A stretch of 64,000 bases of DNA, from NCBI GenBank assembly GCA_016617855.1, contig JAECUM010000794.1, forward strand, positions 1-64,000. The letters are read 5' to 3'. Source of the stretch: Megalonaias nervosa (lineage: Eukaryota; Mollusca; Bivalvia; Unionida; Unionidae). The notes beneath the pieces were generated by a model. It ran no database searches. It had not been told where the DNA came from and saw only the letters and a program-made list of their open reading frames with translations. Positions 10,261 through 23,444 of this stretch are shown piece by piece. The stretch's first letter is position 1. Each line of letters starts with the position of its first letter. The position numbers were made by a program, and so were the translations under genes.

Positions 10261-12461
10261 GTAGATATGTTTTCACAAAATACTTTGGCAAAGTAGGATA
10301 TCAGTCGTTTACTTTGAAATTTTCAGTAGATCTGGCCTTGATGCATAATTGTGAAATGTCCTAGCTAAGCACAAAAACATAACCCACACTAATATTTCAA
10401 AAAGTCTGATCATCTATAGCATCACTTGGAGTGAGGTTAGAATTACTCAGATTGTGGCATAATCTTACTGCGATTATGCTCCAGTGGAAGATTTGGTTGC
10501 ATAAATGTCAAGTCTCATCCATACTTAAAGATTCTAATTATAAGTTAAAATTGCGAAGTTTTGATTCTGAGTTCAAATTTTGTTCTCTCACAGTTTTGAG
10601 CCTTTAGGGAATGGAGATCATAAAGAGTGTGAGACTCAGTTTAGTCTGTACTGGGCAAGTGAGTTAACTGATTAACCCCTGGTACCATGTTTATGTGTCT
10701 GGGGGTAGTACCCTACTTCCGAGCTCTGTAGCATCAAGGTCATTTAAGATATACCAAAGTGTGTGGTCTTGCAGAAAAGTAGACAGATGTAGCTCTACAA
10801 TGATACCAAAATAATCTGGACTTTCTACTCACATTACAAAATATGGAGGGAAAAACGTTTTTGAGACCTGAGTTTTTTACACGATGAATTCACCTGTTGT
10901 CGAAATTGGATTTTGTGTCTGGATTTGAGACTTTTGGGCCTCAGATCTAAGGCAGACCAGTCTGAACTGCAGACAGACAGGCAAACCTTCGCAAAAAGTA
11001 AGATAAGATGGGGATTTGGAGTAAAAAGTGGCCAGGACACAAAAATTATGGGTCCAATAAGCGAACAGAAAAGAACTCTCAGTTTTACCCTTCTGCACAT
11101 GAGCGAACGAAATAGATAATGAAATATGATGTTTCTAACACAACTAGGCATTAGGCTAAACAAAAATCCCTTCGAAGCAGATTTATTCGGATGTATTCAA
11201 AAGTAGCCATCAAAATGTGTTTCCTACTTGCCTTTCAGGGGAAAATGACAAAAATCTCTTGGGGTTAATTAATGAGTTAACCCAGTATATTTATAACTGT
11301 ACAACCCCTGTCTAGATTGGATGTATGCAAAAAAGTTATTGACATGCCTGAATGTACTTCTAATGTACTAAAATTATACTTCTATTGAGTGTTAGGGCTG
11401 ATTTATAATGCATTTGGAATATTTTACATATTAAATATACAGATACCACATTTGTGAGAATTTTAACACCTAAGTTGCAATATCTAACACATCTGAAACA
11501 AACATGTTATCGGAAATTCTGTCTAATCAGGACTGGTTTCATATATGGTTCCTGATGCAATAATTTTAACTTGTTTAAAATTCCTAACACATTATAAATA
11601 TTTCTGTAACATGATTGAGTCTTGTTTTAACATATTGGTTGCAAAATGTATTGTGTTAGAGATGATATTTTATCCACTGGAAGCTATATTTTTTATTAAA
11701 AGATAACCAGAGTAATACATAACACCTGACCATGGAGATATCTCTCGATCAAAATTTGAATAACATCTTTGTCTTAGATTAACACTAGTACTGCTATTAC
11801 AACCATGCCATCATCTCATATCTCCTTTTTATCGTATTCTTTGAACAATCAAAAGTACATGTAAATGAAAAGGCACAGAACAATTTGACTAAATTTAAAG
11901 TACGAAGTGTCAATATGAAGGCTTGGCCTCCATCAAAACATTCCTATAATGACAACATCTGGCTCACCTTGACTTATTAAATACCTTGATACATATGAAG
12001 CCTTACCTTCATGATATGATTTTCCCAGCAACAAAGGACACTACAGGTGTAACCATCAATACAACAGAATTGGTCATAATGACTGGAAATGGTGTGATAA
12101 TACATTCTATTCATTAGGAGGTCAAACCTCTACGTGTCAAATTTCCCTTGTATTTAACTAATCGTGTACAATTTGTAAATTCCATATAAAAAGTACATGT
12201 ATTATCAATCTGTTGATGAAAATTTGTGGTAAATATCACTCAGGTACAGATGACATTTTCCTGTCATGTTCTATAGGTTCTCAATACTGATACGAAAGCC
12301 CTTTGACTCAAATATACAAGTTGTGATGTTTTCTTTCCTTTTAATGTATAAAAATGTAAATGACACGATACTGACAATGTTTAATATAAAACAAATAATG
12401 ACCACTTCTGTTTGTCAATAGTGCACATTCTAACCACATTCCATGTGTATAAAAAGACTGA
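10261..12461. other. Intronic DNA, nothing recognised
   Basis: Intron between the two N-SH2 exons. Overlapping 70-110-codon frames near 10834-11163 exist on both strands, with no domain and no splice context. Nothing else could be supported. Confidence 0.5.
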
Positions 12462-12690
12462 TTGGGCAAAAAAAAAAAAAAAGCCTTTCTGGTCGGACGA
12501 CCATCCCTGTTTTTCATTCCTGACCCAAGCACTTTTTCCCCTGTGGTAAAACAAAAATAATAAAATAAAAAAATAATCATATTAAATATATATGTTTAAA
12601 AAAAATTAATTACACTAATCTGTCAACCCTAATTTTAAAACCAGTGCAATAGGAAACACACATTTATGGCGGGGGGGGGGGGCCTTGGAA
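12462..12690 (+). repeat. Dispersed repeat with AATTTTAAAACCAGTGCAA block
   Basis: Poly-A tract, a GACC..GCACTTTTTCCCC block, a long A/T-rich stretch, then AATTTTAAAACCAGTGCAAT and GGAAACACACATTT before a run of 13 G at about 12670-12682. The copy at 53113-53300 has the same blocks in the same order and orientation. Confidence 0.75.
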
Positions 12691-13150
12691 ATACCACCCA
12701 TTGCAAATCTGACAGTTGAAACAGTTTTAGTGACTTCTACATTAAAAGTAACTTCCAATGCAGTAGAAATTAGATTTGATGCATATCAAAATTGTTTAAT
12801 CAGACTAGTTATGCTTCCACATTTGCAAATCGTTTAGATCTCAGTTCGTTAAGTTTTGACATGAACAGTCTTTGATAAATATTAACCACGTATGATAATG
12901 AAAATGTATACTGCAACAGGTGTGAAACTGCCTTAATGGCTCTGAAAATTGCCAGGGAACTTATTCCCTGCTACATAAAGTCTGGTAGTGGACAATTCCA
13001 TTTCAAGTGTACAGACGGATCTCAAGCAGTTGACTTCTTTTACCAAAAGACAGCAAAAAGAAAAACAAAACAACCCATATACAGATTGAGATTGTGACCA
13101 ATAGAATGTTGTACAGTAATTGCAAAACTAGAGGCATCTAATAACACGTT

Positions 13151-13410
13151 TGATGTCTGCAGTGTGACAGTTTATAGTGATGTCTAACACTGGGGCATCA
13201 TGCCGCAGACATGTAGCATGATGTCCCACCCAGTCACATTATCTCGACACCAGGCCAACCAGTCCTAACATTAACCTCTTAATGCTGAGTGCCTAGTGAG
13301 GCAGCTGTAAGTACCATTTTTATAAGTTTTTGGTATGACTCAGCCGGGGTTCGAAACAGCGACCTCCCGCATCCGAGGCGGGCGCTCTAACCACCAGGCC
13401 AATGGAGAGG
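13151..13410 (-). mobile_element. tRNA-derived SINE, family 1, copy 3 (tail truncated)
   Basis: Minus-strand head TGGCCTGGTGGTTAGAGCG with a B-box-like region. The copy ends at GATGTCTGCAGTGTGACAG and lacks the AAAATCCAAATCACAC tail of the others. Confidence 0.85.
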
Positions 13411-13427
13411 TTCAAGAGCTGTGAAAT

Positions 13428-14300
13428 AAGGCTGTCTCACATGCAACAGTGTGACAACTCCTACTTGGCTTCAGTTTAAAGACCTCCTACTAAACAGGTG
13501 TAAATCAGTAAAAAAAAACAAAAAACTAATTGGTGAAAATTGATAAAACAAAAAAACAAAGCAAAGGTAAGATAAATCTTCAATGTGAGATAAATAGGAC
13601 CAAAAATTTCTGAGTTGCTATGAAAACCAATTAATACCGTTCTTTACTACTTTAGTCCACTTTGTTAAAAATCAACCCAAAATTTTATTTGTGGGTATGC
13701 CTTTGACCTAAAATGTACACCACATTATGTAACACTGTACCTGGCATCAGTTAAGCATCCCTCATATTGGTTACCTGCAATGGGATAGTGAGCTGTGAAA
13801 TAAGGTGTCTCACATTATGCAACAGTGTACAACAACTAGTTGGCTTCAGTTTAAAGCCCTCCACATCGGTTACAAGTAATGAGACATGAAGCTGTGAAAT
13901 AAGGTTGTCTCACATTATGCAACAGTATAACAACTCATACTTAGCCTCAGTTTAAAGCCCTCCTACTGGTAACAGAGATAAGAAGCTGCCAGGTAAGGTT
14001 GTTTCACATTATGTAACACTGAAACAACTGGTACTAAGCCTCATTTTGCAGCCCTCCTACAGGTAACAGAGATAAGACGTTGCCAAGTAAGGTTGTCCCA
14101 CATTATGTAACATTGCAGAACTATTTGCACTTGGCTTCAGTTTACAGCCCTCCTACTGGTAACAGAGATAAGAAGTTGCCAAGTAAGGTTGTCCAACATT
14201 ATGTAACACTGTGCAACTATTTGCACTTGGCTTCAGTTTACAGCCCTCCTAGTGGTTATAGTGGCACCAGAAGCTGTGAGGTACAGCTGTAGGACATGTA
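13428..14300. repeat. Minisatellite, about 92-bp unit
   Basis: The recurrent unit has AGCTGTGAAATAAGG(T)TGTC, CACATTATG(C/T)AACA, TTGGCTTCAGTTTA(A/C)AG and CCCTCCTACTGGTAACAGAG. Units begin near 13428, 13790, 13885, 13985, 14073 and 14170, and 14272 starts a partial one. About 270 bp of unrelated A-rich DNA separates the first unit from the rest. It lies between the two N-SH2 exons, 0.6 kb downstream of the donor of the 15065-14943 exon. Confidence 0.85.
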
Positions 14301-14599
14301 AGAAATGCTCCTATCCAAGAATTCAACAGCCAACAAAATTATCATATTGCATAAAAAGATGAAAATTGATACTCAGAAATATAAATGAATCAAGTGTTTC
14401 AAAAAAGTTAGACAAAATGTGGTATCCTTGACATAAATATCCCTGCCATCCATTCGGGGCGGGGGGGGATGTCATGTGGGTCACAGTGACCATGATTTTG
14501 ACCTTTGAAACCTTTCAATCGACATATGAACAGACTTTGTTTCACTGTCAGGGGAAACCAATTTAAAATTTGGTGAAAGTAGTTAAAACATAACAGACC

Positions 14600-14850
14600 A
14601 GTATTCCATATATGGATTCAACTGAAAGGGTACTGGTTCAAATCATCAGATCAGAGCCTGGGTCAGCTGCCATGGTGTGTCCTTGGACAAGGTACATTAC
14701 TTCAATTTCCTGCACACTAATGACCTCCTTGTGTTGCTGTGCCAGAAAACACCAATACCAAAACATACTATACATACATGGATTAATACAAATGCCCCTT
14801 GACAGTATTCTAAATGCAAATACTGCACCAGACAGATATACCAAATAGGT
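14600..14850 (+). mobile_element. SINE-like element, degenerate
   Basis: B-box-like ACTGGTTCAAATCATC, followed 50 bp later by GTGTGTCCTTGGACAAGGTA, a block typical of the body of many animal tRNA-derived SINEs. A weaker relative is at 24300-24480. The ends are not defined. Confidence 0.5.
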
Positions 14851-14942
14851 GACATTCGTAGACAGGATTAAAGAGGGGAGGGCAGAATTTTAAAAGCTGT
14901 GTCTGTTATTGTAGGAGTTCTTAGTTATTGCTGTGGTTTTAC

Positions 14943-15065
14943 CTGACAGAAAGTGTAAAATCTCCTTTCACACTATGGCTTGGTCTGGCAAGAAAACTCC
15001 CGTCAACTCCTCGCTCCTTCAGTAACCGCTCTGCATCCTGGCCACTTATATTACCATGGAACCAT
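14943..15065 (-). CDS. PTPN11-like: PTPN11-like exon: first half of N-SH2
   Basis: 123 bp (1 + 40 codons + 2), the same size as human exon 2 from memory. Acceptor GTTTTTTCAG, donor TCAG|GTAAAA. The peptide runs [45 protein letters not shown] carries the phosphotyrosine-binding arginine; SHP2 N-SH2 likewise has FLAR rather than FLVR. The leading A completes an Arg codon (AG|A) with either first exon, giving ...QRRWFH, close to the human SRRWFH start. The intron to the nearest first exon is 22.6 kb and holds most of the mobile elements in this window. Confidence 0.96.
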
Positions 15066-15494
15066 CTGAAAAAACATTAAAACATCAATTATTCAAATAT
15101 TCAACATCACTCAAGACTGGCTCAGTCAGTACCCATGTAAATCATTCTCTTGCCTGGTATGCCAATAGCTGAAAATAATCTGTAAAAGTTCCCTCAAAAG
15201 TTACTGATCTTAAATTAATGGGCAAAGTTCAAAATCTCTAAAAAAAAAAAAACCACATCCTTCAAAAGATACTAACCGGAAAATAGATATTGGGGGTGGG
15301 GGATGAAACTTGGTTATTTTAATCCATGAAAAGTAGACAGTGTGATTTACATTTATACCTATTATGTGTACCTGGTACATGTATATGTCTCACATAATTT
15401 TCACTGTAGTTTTTAGAAAAATAGGCTTTGAAAAGGAGGCTAGGAAGTCCTGAACAGGGTAAGATCTTTATTCCACAAAGCAGAGATTCCAAAG

Positions 15495-15497
<3 letters not shown>

Positions 15498-15546
<49 letters not shown>
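15498..15546. repeat. (AT)n microsatellite
   Basis: About 24 TA dinucleotides. They abut a MITE-like repeat (15547-15665) sharing AACTGCAAACTGCACAG and GGCAGATCTGGGTCT with the MITE at 3754-3960. Confidence 0.97.
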
Positions 15547-15547
<1 letters not shown>

Positions 15548-15665
15548 TCACTTGTAAGTCCAACTGCAAACTGCACAGACCCAATCTGCTATCACTGTAT
15601 GTACTGGCAGATCTGGGTCTATGCACTTTGGACCAGGTAAACAGTATAACAAAACAAAACACAAA
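15547..15665. mobile_element. MITE relative of the 3754-3960 element (partial)
   Basis: CACTTGTAAGTCCAACTGCA at the left and GGCAGATCTGGGTCT inside match the left half of the 3.8-kb MITE. The right terminal repeat is not present. Confidence 0.5.
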
Positions 15666-15689
15666 CCCTCATCTAATATTAATCACACA

Positions 15690-16420
15690 GAGTGAAACTT
15701 TATACCAACATAACCTTTCAGGAGAATAACAGTATTTTCAAGATGGCCTCTGTGGTGACCATATTGGATGTCTGGATGGCACTATTTTCTTTAGGACTAA
15801 GTAGAGATCATAAGAAGACTTTCAGTAAAACCACCTTGTTGTTACTGTATGACCATCCAATCAGAAGGAGTAGCAATAACACATTTTTCAAGATGGCTGC
15901 TGTGGTGGCCACACTGGATATGCAAGTGGCACAATTTCATTTACGACCAACTAGACACCATAAGAAGTCTTCTGGTGAAAACCCCATGTAGCAATATTAG
16001 GATTTTCAAGATGGCTGCTGTGGCAGCCATATTGGACATCAGATTAGCACCATTTTCATTTACCATCAACCAGACATTGTAATAAGTCTTTTAGTATTGA
16101 TATGATCATCCAAAACAGAAGAAGTAGCAATAAAAAGACTTTCCAGATGGCTACCCTTACTGGACACAAGATTAGCACCATTTTCACTCAGGACCAAGTA
16201 GACACTGCAAGTCGTCTCTTAGTGAAAACCTAATGTTGATATGACCATCCATTCACGAAAAATAGCAATAACAAGATGTTAGCCATATTGAAAGCCTGCG
16301 CAGTACCATTTTCATTTCAGACAAAACAAACCAAGGGATGAATATGCATGACAATCCTCCACTTAGCTTACGAGGAATAGTGATAACCAACTTGAGCCAA
16401 CTGGCAGACAAGAGACCATC
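15690..16420 (+). repeat. Tandem array, about 140-bp unit, family A
   Basis: About four units. Each contains ATTTTCAAGATGGC(T/C), GTGGCAGCCATATTGGA, CACCATTTTCATTTA, GACCAACTAGACA..(A)TAAGAAGTCTT and GTGAAAACCCCATGT. The last unit ends with GACAATCCTCCACTTAGCTT and GAGGAATAGTGATAA. It shares unit, orientation and right end with 4690-4990, 36850-37390 and 39345-40640. Confidence 0.85.
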
Positions 16421-18086
16421 CAATAATCTCTCTTAGTCTTTGAAAAGTAGAACTAAAAAAAAAATGGCATGGCTTTCCAGAGAAACGCAGCAGTTAAGCA
16501 TGGTATTTAACTGTCACTTTGGGTTGCAGAGTTATCTTATTTTATATACTGACAGGACTTCAATATAATTTTATATTCTTCAGCAGGAACATGCAAAAAT
16601 GTGGAGAGAGTATCATGGCATTTCACATCAAATCCATATGATGATTCAGAAGTTTAAAATTTGACTCAATAAATATTATATTTATGGAAGTACATGTAAC
16701 TGGCTGACTGTACACAAAACAAAAAATGTCTCCGACTGCAAGCAATGAGGAAGTAATTTGTCTTATTTGGAAACATCCAGTACAGTCATTATTAGTTGTT
16801 AACTCAAATATTTTATGCAGATATCATAGTTATGTAATTTTGTAAATAATATTTCTGATTTGCTTGATTAAATACTCATGATCGTTGTATTTACTAACGT
16901 TATTTTTCCAAACTGCACTTGTGATCACCATTTTATGGATTCCAGCAAATTTATGAATCTAACTACATATAATGCCAAACAAATATTTAAACAATTAACT
17001 GCAGGTTTTGTGATTTAATAGTACTCTAGTACCATTGGCTGTATGTATGGATGGATGGATGGATGGAGTATGTACAAAAACAGGGGTGGGAAGGGTCAGA
17101 GGAAACTCAGATTAACACTTAAGTTGAGGTTCACCCATCTGAATATATTCATCAGTCAGGGTATGTGTATCCTATATATGATCGACACAATAACACCTCA
17201 TCTCTCTGATCTGTCTATAAATTGTTGCCACTTACCAACAGTGGGTTTGATGTTCTTAAGTTTGTTTGTGGAGCTTCAATTCCGCATATATTGCCAAGTG
17301 TTATAAACATGCTCATTTATATAATATTTAAATCAGTATATGGACTCTTTCATTCATAAACAGGCAATTGCAGGGTAGCTCTGACTGCTTTATGTGCCCT
17401 TTGACAACCTTTAGTACCAATGTGACTAGGCAGCCAACAGTACAGAATACTTTTCCCAGATTGTACGAGGAAATTGTGTTTCTGTTAGATTTGGGATAAG
17501 ATCCTGCAAGGTTTTCAATGTGGAAAGAAATCGGAAAAGATTATGAAATTTGTTTTTTCAAAGAGGTTTCAATGTAGCTCAAAGCTTCAGATACAACTGC
17601 ATTAAAATTGAGGCTACGCTAAGTAAGTGGCTCTAGATGGTGCCATGTGGTGTTGTAATGGCAGCTCCATTATGTAAGAAATCTTTCCTTATAAAGTTCT
17701 AATTTGGAACACTGAAGCCTGCAATAAAAGGGACAAGCACGCAATGTCAATGTCAGTTACTCTTCTATTCTATACAGCAATCGAGCTACATTTCTTTTGT
17801 CTTCTTTCTGCATTCAATTTACACACTAGCATGCAACTGAAAATCTATCTTGGTCTGTAAAATAATCCTTAGTAAAGCAGTTTTCATTTTAAAATTCACT
17901 TTTTAAAAAGAAAATATTTGACACAAACATGTGAACAGGTGAAATTTCAACAGCACATACTTCCTCACATGCATTCAAATTGTGTGCTGAAATTCTAGTT
18001 CTCAATGACGAAAAATATGCACATGTATAAATTTACATCAATTACTTTCTATTCTTGCATTAGTAAACAATCTGCCCATCAGGATA
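16421..18086. other. Intronic DNA, nothing recognised
   Basis: Large first intron of the phosphatase gene. Only a (TGGA)n run at 17044-17067 and A/T-rich text; no exon or element supported. Confidence 0.5.
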
Positions 18087-18087
18087 A

Positions 18088-18133
<46 letters not shown>
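18087..18133. repeat. (CT)n microsatellite
   Basis: About 23 CT dinucleotides with one TTT interruption. Confidence 0.97.
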
Positions 18134-19239
18134 AGCAACAAAAAGTACCTAATTTTAAGAAGAAAACTTTAACATAATTAAAATTACAGAGACAAACTAG
18201 CAATTATAATAAGTCAGAAAATGCATGATCATGACAATGACATAATATTATCATGCGTTTGCATACTTATATTTTTTTAAAATAACTCGATAAAAAGTAA
18301 GGAATCTTGCTTTTATCTTTGGATTTTTGCAACGGATATAGATAAATTAGAAAAGGAAGAATGCAAAAGAGGGAAAATGGAGATTATATGGAAAGATAGT
18401 TAGGGAAGGGACATTGGATACAGAACTGATTCAATCATTCTCTTTTGCATTACTGAGTTAACGTTATAGACAACATTGTGTATCATTCAATCATAATGCA
18501 ACCAAACTCCATCCTGCAACTCAAATTCTAATACCAATTCAACAGTATTCATGTCAATAATTTATCCATGTTCATCTACACAGAGTACAAACTAAACAAT
18601 ACAGAGCAACTCACGTTTCTAATACATCTTTTGCACTCTATTTAAAAAAAAGTGTTAAACAATGCCCCTCTCTGATAACAATGACATATCCATCAATTCA
18701 TAACGCTTACGCCAACAACCAGTACCTCCGACAGTGTGATACATGATACTAGGTGTCATCATATCTTGTGTACCAGGATGCACATATGTCTCATTTGTCT
18801 TTAACATTGTTCATGCCATGACCCTTATCATCCTTAGAAATGTGATACCTATCAAGACTATATCTTGCTATTGGAATCTATAATATATATCTAATCAGTG
18901 AAGCACAGGGAAATCACACCCAAAGTCAGAATTTGTAAAAAGGAACACAAGGTTTTGATGAGTTCCCTCCAACAAAATCTATAAAAGCGTCAGACAGTTG
19001 GTTCTCCTTATAATCAGAACTCAGCTTTGAAAAATTTGATATTTTACAAGAATGAGCAGATGACAACCATGGTTTCAGATCTTTAACACATACACATACA
19101 CACACAAATATTCACACACACAAACACACGTGATACTGATGAGTATAAACCCAACAGATGAAAACTATGTCTTCAAGACTGACAAGAACCCCAGTCAATC
19201 AGAAGAAAGATCACCTCAATATTCTACATCGATCAAAAA

Positions 19240-20345
19240 TCCTGGCTATCAAAGTTAACATTCCAAATCTGATCAGATCCATTACAAATATGGCTTGTAG
19301 TGTGGTAACAAGCTTAGACATTCCAATACAAGACCACAAAAATTAATTTGCATGGATCTCACTCAGTATGTGTGTGTGTGTGATTTGGATTTTTAATGTA
19401 GTTTTAGCAATTTTTCAGACATAATGCTAAGATGTCTGCTGTTTTGCAATTTATAATGATGTCTAGCACTAGTGCATCATGCCGCAGACATGCAGCATCA
19501 TGCCCTACCCAGACACTTTATACTGAAACCAGGCGAACAAGTCCTAACACCAGTCTATTAACGTTGAGCACATAGTGAGGCAGCTGCTAGTAGCATTTTT
19601 ATAAATCTTTGGTATGACTTGGCTGGGATTCGAACCTGCAACCTACGGCATCCAACAACTCAGGTCACTCGAGTGGTCACTCAGTATGAACTCATCCTGA
19701 TGATATAAGTCAATATTTCAAATTTGATCAAAACTGGATAAGAAATATGCCCTCCAGAGTGGTCTCAAGTTCAAACAAGTGCAAAATCACCTCAGTATTA
19801 TAACTCTGTGAATCTCATTATTAAATCCATGCAAGATCTTGATGATATAAACCAAATATTGCATGTTTGCTGAAAATCAGATCAGAAATATGGCTTCCTG
19901 AGATATAGGAAGCTCCGCCAATCCAATGCAAGATTACCTCATTAGTTTGCATGGATCTTGCTTAATATCAAACTCATCTGAGATCTTAATGATATAAATA
20001 TATATTCCCAAAGTTTGATCAAAATCAGATTTTAATACAGTGTCAAGAGTGGTAACGAGCTGAAGTTTATCACCAAACTCATCCAAAATGTACATGATAT
20101 ACATGTAAGTACATAATTCCAAGTCTGACCAAAACTGGATCAGAAACATAGCCTCTATAATGGCAACGAGGTTGGCCAAACACAGGTGCCTGGTGACCTC
20201 ATTAATATGCATGGATCTCGCTCATTATTAAACTCATCTGCGATTTTCATGATACAAACCCATATTCTAATTTTGATTGAAATTGGGTCAGAAATATGAA
20301 CTCCAGAGTTGTGATAAGTAATTGCTGATGGATGAGCAACACACG
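19240..20345. repeat. Tandem array, about 150-bp unit, interrupted by a SINE
   Basis: Units contain TTGCATGGATCT(C/T)(A/G)CT, AACTCATC(T/C)GAGATCTT, GATGATATAA, TTTGATCAAAA(C/T)(T/C)GGAT and AGAGTGGTAAC(A/G)AGCT. Four to five degenerate units flank the SINE at 19371-19676. Confidence 0.75.
19371..19676 (-). mobile_element. tRNA-derived SINE, family 1, copy 4, with 12-bp target duplication
   Basis: It is flanked by perfect direct repeats TCACTCAGTATG at 19359-19370 and 19677-19688, which prove insertion into a unit of the surrounding array. The minus-strand head is degenerate (ACTCGAGTGACCTGAGTTG) with a B-box-like GGTTCGAATCCC. The tail reads AAAAATCCAAATCACACAC. Confidence 0.93.
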
Positions 20346-21194
20346 ACTGACAGTATAGGGCCATACTAATAAGCTCCATTAGCCTTTTGTCCTGGTGGGA
20401 TACAAGCATAAACATGGAAAACTGAAAATAAACATGAGGAAGTTAAATCCATCCAAATAAATGTAAGCATGAAGAAGAAGAAGATAATGCATGAAAGGTA
20501 AAGATGTTAAAATTCTGCAAACCCACATCAAATAAAAGATAAAGGGAAACAATCCTCAAATGTATTCTAAAAATCACAGTTCGTCAAAAAGTTCAAGATT
20601 TTCTCATGTGCAATATTATTATGAAGTTTCTTCATTGAGGTCATCTCAAACTACTTGAATCACTGGGTGGAAGTCAACACAACTGACAAAAATCTACAAG
20701 AATACAATAAAACCTCTCCCATTGCTGCAATCTCCTAATACATTTTGTTTCCTGCTTCATTAGTTACTCACTAAAGAAGGTAAAGTCCCTAATCTTTTGC
20801 TCATATACTTAATAACTTGCCTCAGATTTATAAAGTAACGTGTTATTATTATATGGTAAAACAATAAGTGTCATAGACATGATTTTTTAAAATTCTGTGG
20901 GTTTTTAAACAATATTTTTTAAATTTAGAAGTCATTTCAAAGCAGAAAAAGCCTTTTATCCACATTCACTGCATAAAAATATCTAACTGCTATCTTAAAA
21001 TTTATTTTTTATATTTGTGGGAACACATAATTTTGTGGTATAAAAAGATAGTATCAGCAAGTAGGCCATTTGCACTGAACTGAAGTATGACTTGCTATGC
21101 ATTATTACCAAATACTTTGCAAACAAATATTATAGAAATAAAACTCGTAGCAGTTGATCTGAAAATGATACCAGAATTTAACACAGACCTCCAG
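20346..21194. other. Intronic DNA, nothing recognised
   Basis: A/T-rich first-intron sequence without identifiable genes or repeats. Confidence 0.5.
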
Positions 21195-21203
21195 AAGAGG
21201 TGA

Positions 21204-21531
21204 GTGTATGTGTGTGTGATTTGGATTTTTAACATAGCTTTAACAATTTTTCAGTCATATCACTACAATGTCTGCAGTGTGGTAGTTTATAGTGATGTCT
21301 AGCACTGGGGCATCATGCCACAGACATGTAGCATGATGTCCCACCCAGTCACATTATCCTGACACCAGGATGACCAGTCCTAACACTAACATCTTAATGC
21401 TGAGCGCCAAGCAAGGCAGCTGTTAGTATCATTTTTGTAAGTCTTTGATATGACTTGGCCAGGGATCAAACCCACGACCTCCTGCATCTGAGGCGGATGC
21501 TCTAACCAGAAGGCCACTGGAGCAGTCCCTA
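21204..21531 (-). mobile_element. tRNA-derived SINE, family 1, copy 5, with 9-bp target duplication
   Basis: Target duplication AAGAGGTGA at 21195-21203 and 21532-21540. The minus-strand head is GACTGCTCCAGTGGCCTTCT and the tail AAAAATCCAAATCACACAC. Confidence 0.93.
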
Positions 21532-21689
21532 AAGAGGTGACAAATTGTTCTTAAAGACAAATAAAAATCAGTACTTATAATGGCACTAGAGATCCATGTG
21601 GGTTGAGTGAGCTTACCAGTGTGACAGCTGCAGACAGCCATGTACAAGAGCAGTTGTCCAAGAAATCTGGGGTCAGTAGGAAGCTTTCT

Positions 21690-22400
21690 GTAAAATTTCT
21701 TTGAATACTGTTAACTGCACTATGTCATAACAAGAATTGTTTCAAAATTTCTATAGTGTTTTCGCATCTTCATCCATATCTATGGCATGTCAGCATCATT
21801 TGCCCCATCCTGAAAGGCCCCTCTGAGTGTCAGGACACCTTGTGTGAGATTTGTCAAATTCTATCCAGAGGTTTTCTGAGATACAAACGTTGTATAAATG
21901 TTTCATGGTCACAGAACTGCATCATTCGCATAAATCTAAGTATCACTCAGGCCAGGGTACTTACCTGTCAAATCTGATCCAAGTGCATTTGTGGTTTCTT
22001 AGAGGAAGTAAAATATTTTTCTATTTTTTATTAACACTAGGTTCATTCTATTCAGCAGTTTTGGAAAAGAACTTGTTGATAGGTTTTCTATTTCCAGTAA
22101 AACCAGCCATATTTGACTGCAGGTGGCAATGATCTGCTGTATAATTTAATACATCTTCAGACAAGGATACTTTCTGTCATGTTTGGTCAAATTTTATTCA
22201 GCAATTTTTGATAAGAAGTTAATAATAGTTTTTCTACTTTTTTATACTGGTATCTACATTTGACGACAGATCAGCTGAGACCTTCATGTCTGGATGCTTT
22301 GTGTCTGATATGTTCATCACTTTGGATGAAGAAGTCATTTAAATGTATTATTTTTAACAGCAATAGTCATGTCTGAAAGTGGACTGGCACAATTTTATGA
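21690..22400 (+). repeat. Degenerate tandem array, about 175-bp unit
   Basis: Recurrent blocks are TTGTCAAATT(C/T)TATCCAG-type text, TTTTGAGA/ATAAGAAGTT, CTATTTTT(A), and CAGCCATATTTGAC..CAG(A/G)T. About four units are visible; none retains a reading frame. Confidence 0.55.
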
Positions 22401-22989
22401 TTTTTGTTAACACAGAAGCATACATCAAAGACAGTTCTAAGTAGCCTGTTCCTGAGCACTTTCAAGACTACAGATACCAGTTTGTCAATATTATAAAGCT
22501 TCCATATATTTATTACAAGTACTGTAATGAATTAGTACCTTGTGTCCGTTCAAGCCCATACATCCCACTTGAGCACAAGTCCATATCATAACGAAAACAG
22601 CCTTTAATTTAGAATCTTTGGCATTTGCCCATGGAGATAAATACAGACTGCTTCATTGAAATATTAAACATTTATCTCTCAAGGCAAAACCCATGCCATC
22701 CAAACTGTTTATGATAACTGCTACACTTTTCATATCTGCACTCTAGTTTATCTGACCTCCGAGACATTTCCATTTAGCAGTCACCTGTTCATAATGGCAC
22801 TTTCTGACATTCCTAATGAAAGACCTTCAGTAACTGTCTTTTATATAGCAGACAGCTGTTTAACACAGACAGCTGACAGTGTTTTGTGGTCAACAAAATT
22901 GTGTATAACAAATAATGTGAGGTGAAGTGTGGGCAGCAGATTCATGAAGCCCAACTTGTGCTGACAATTAACTATTCAGAAGACAAGAT

Positions 22990-23298
22990 ACTGCTCCAGT
23001 GGCCTAGTGGTTAGAGCATCCACCTCAGATGCAGCAGGTCGCAGGTACGAACCCCAACCGAGTCAAAGACATAAAAATGGTACTAACAGCTGCCTCACTA
23101 CGTGCTCAGCATTAAGAGGTTAGAGTTAGGACTGGTCGGCCTGGTGTCAGGATAATCCAGGGTAGGACGTCATGCTACATGTTTGTGGCATGATGCCCCA
23201 GTGCTAGACATCACTATAAACTGCAACACTATAAACCTCGTCGTGATATGACTGAAAAAAAATTGTTAAAGCTACGTTAAAAATCCAAATCACACGCA
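22990..23298 (+). mobile_element. tRNA-derived SINE, family 1, copy 6
   Basis: The only well-preserved copy with its head on the plus strand. The A box lies in TGGCCTAGTGGTTAGAGC (about 22999-23016) and the B-box region is GGTACGAACCC. The body CATGATGCCCCAGTGCTAGA follows, with tail GTTAAAAATCCAAATCACAC. The head folds like a tRNA only roughly, and no intact tRNA gene is claimed. Confidence 0.92.
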
Positions 23299-23444
23299 AC
23301 TCAGTCAAAATACTTATATGTTAATGTATGACTCAACTCAATCAAAATACTTACATGTTAATGTATGACACAACTCAGTCAAAATACTTACATGTTAATG
23401 TATGACACAACTCAGTCAAAATACTTACATGTTAATGCATGATG
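23297..23444. repeat. 37-bp tandem repeat, four copies
   Basis: The unit contains CAACTCAGTCAAAATACTTA and CATGTTAATGTATGACA. Copies 2-4 are nearly identical. It starts directly at the 3' tail of SINE copy 6. Confidence 0.95.

Noticed and set aside
22990..23060. tRNA gene
   Set aside because: A- and B-box matches are good, but the acceptor stem does not pair and the sequence is the head of a repeated SINE.
23297..23444. CRISPR-like array
   Set aside because: 37-bp units are contiguous with no spacers, in a eukaryotic genome.
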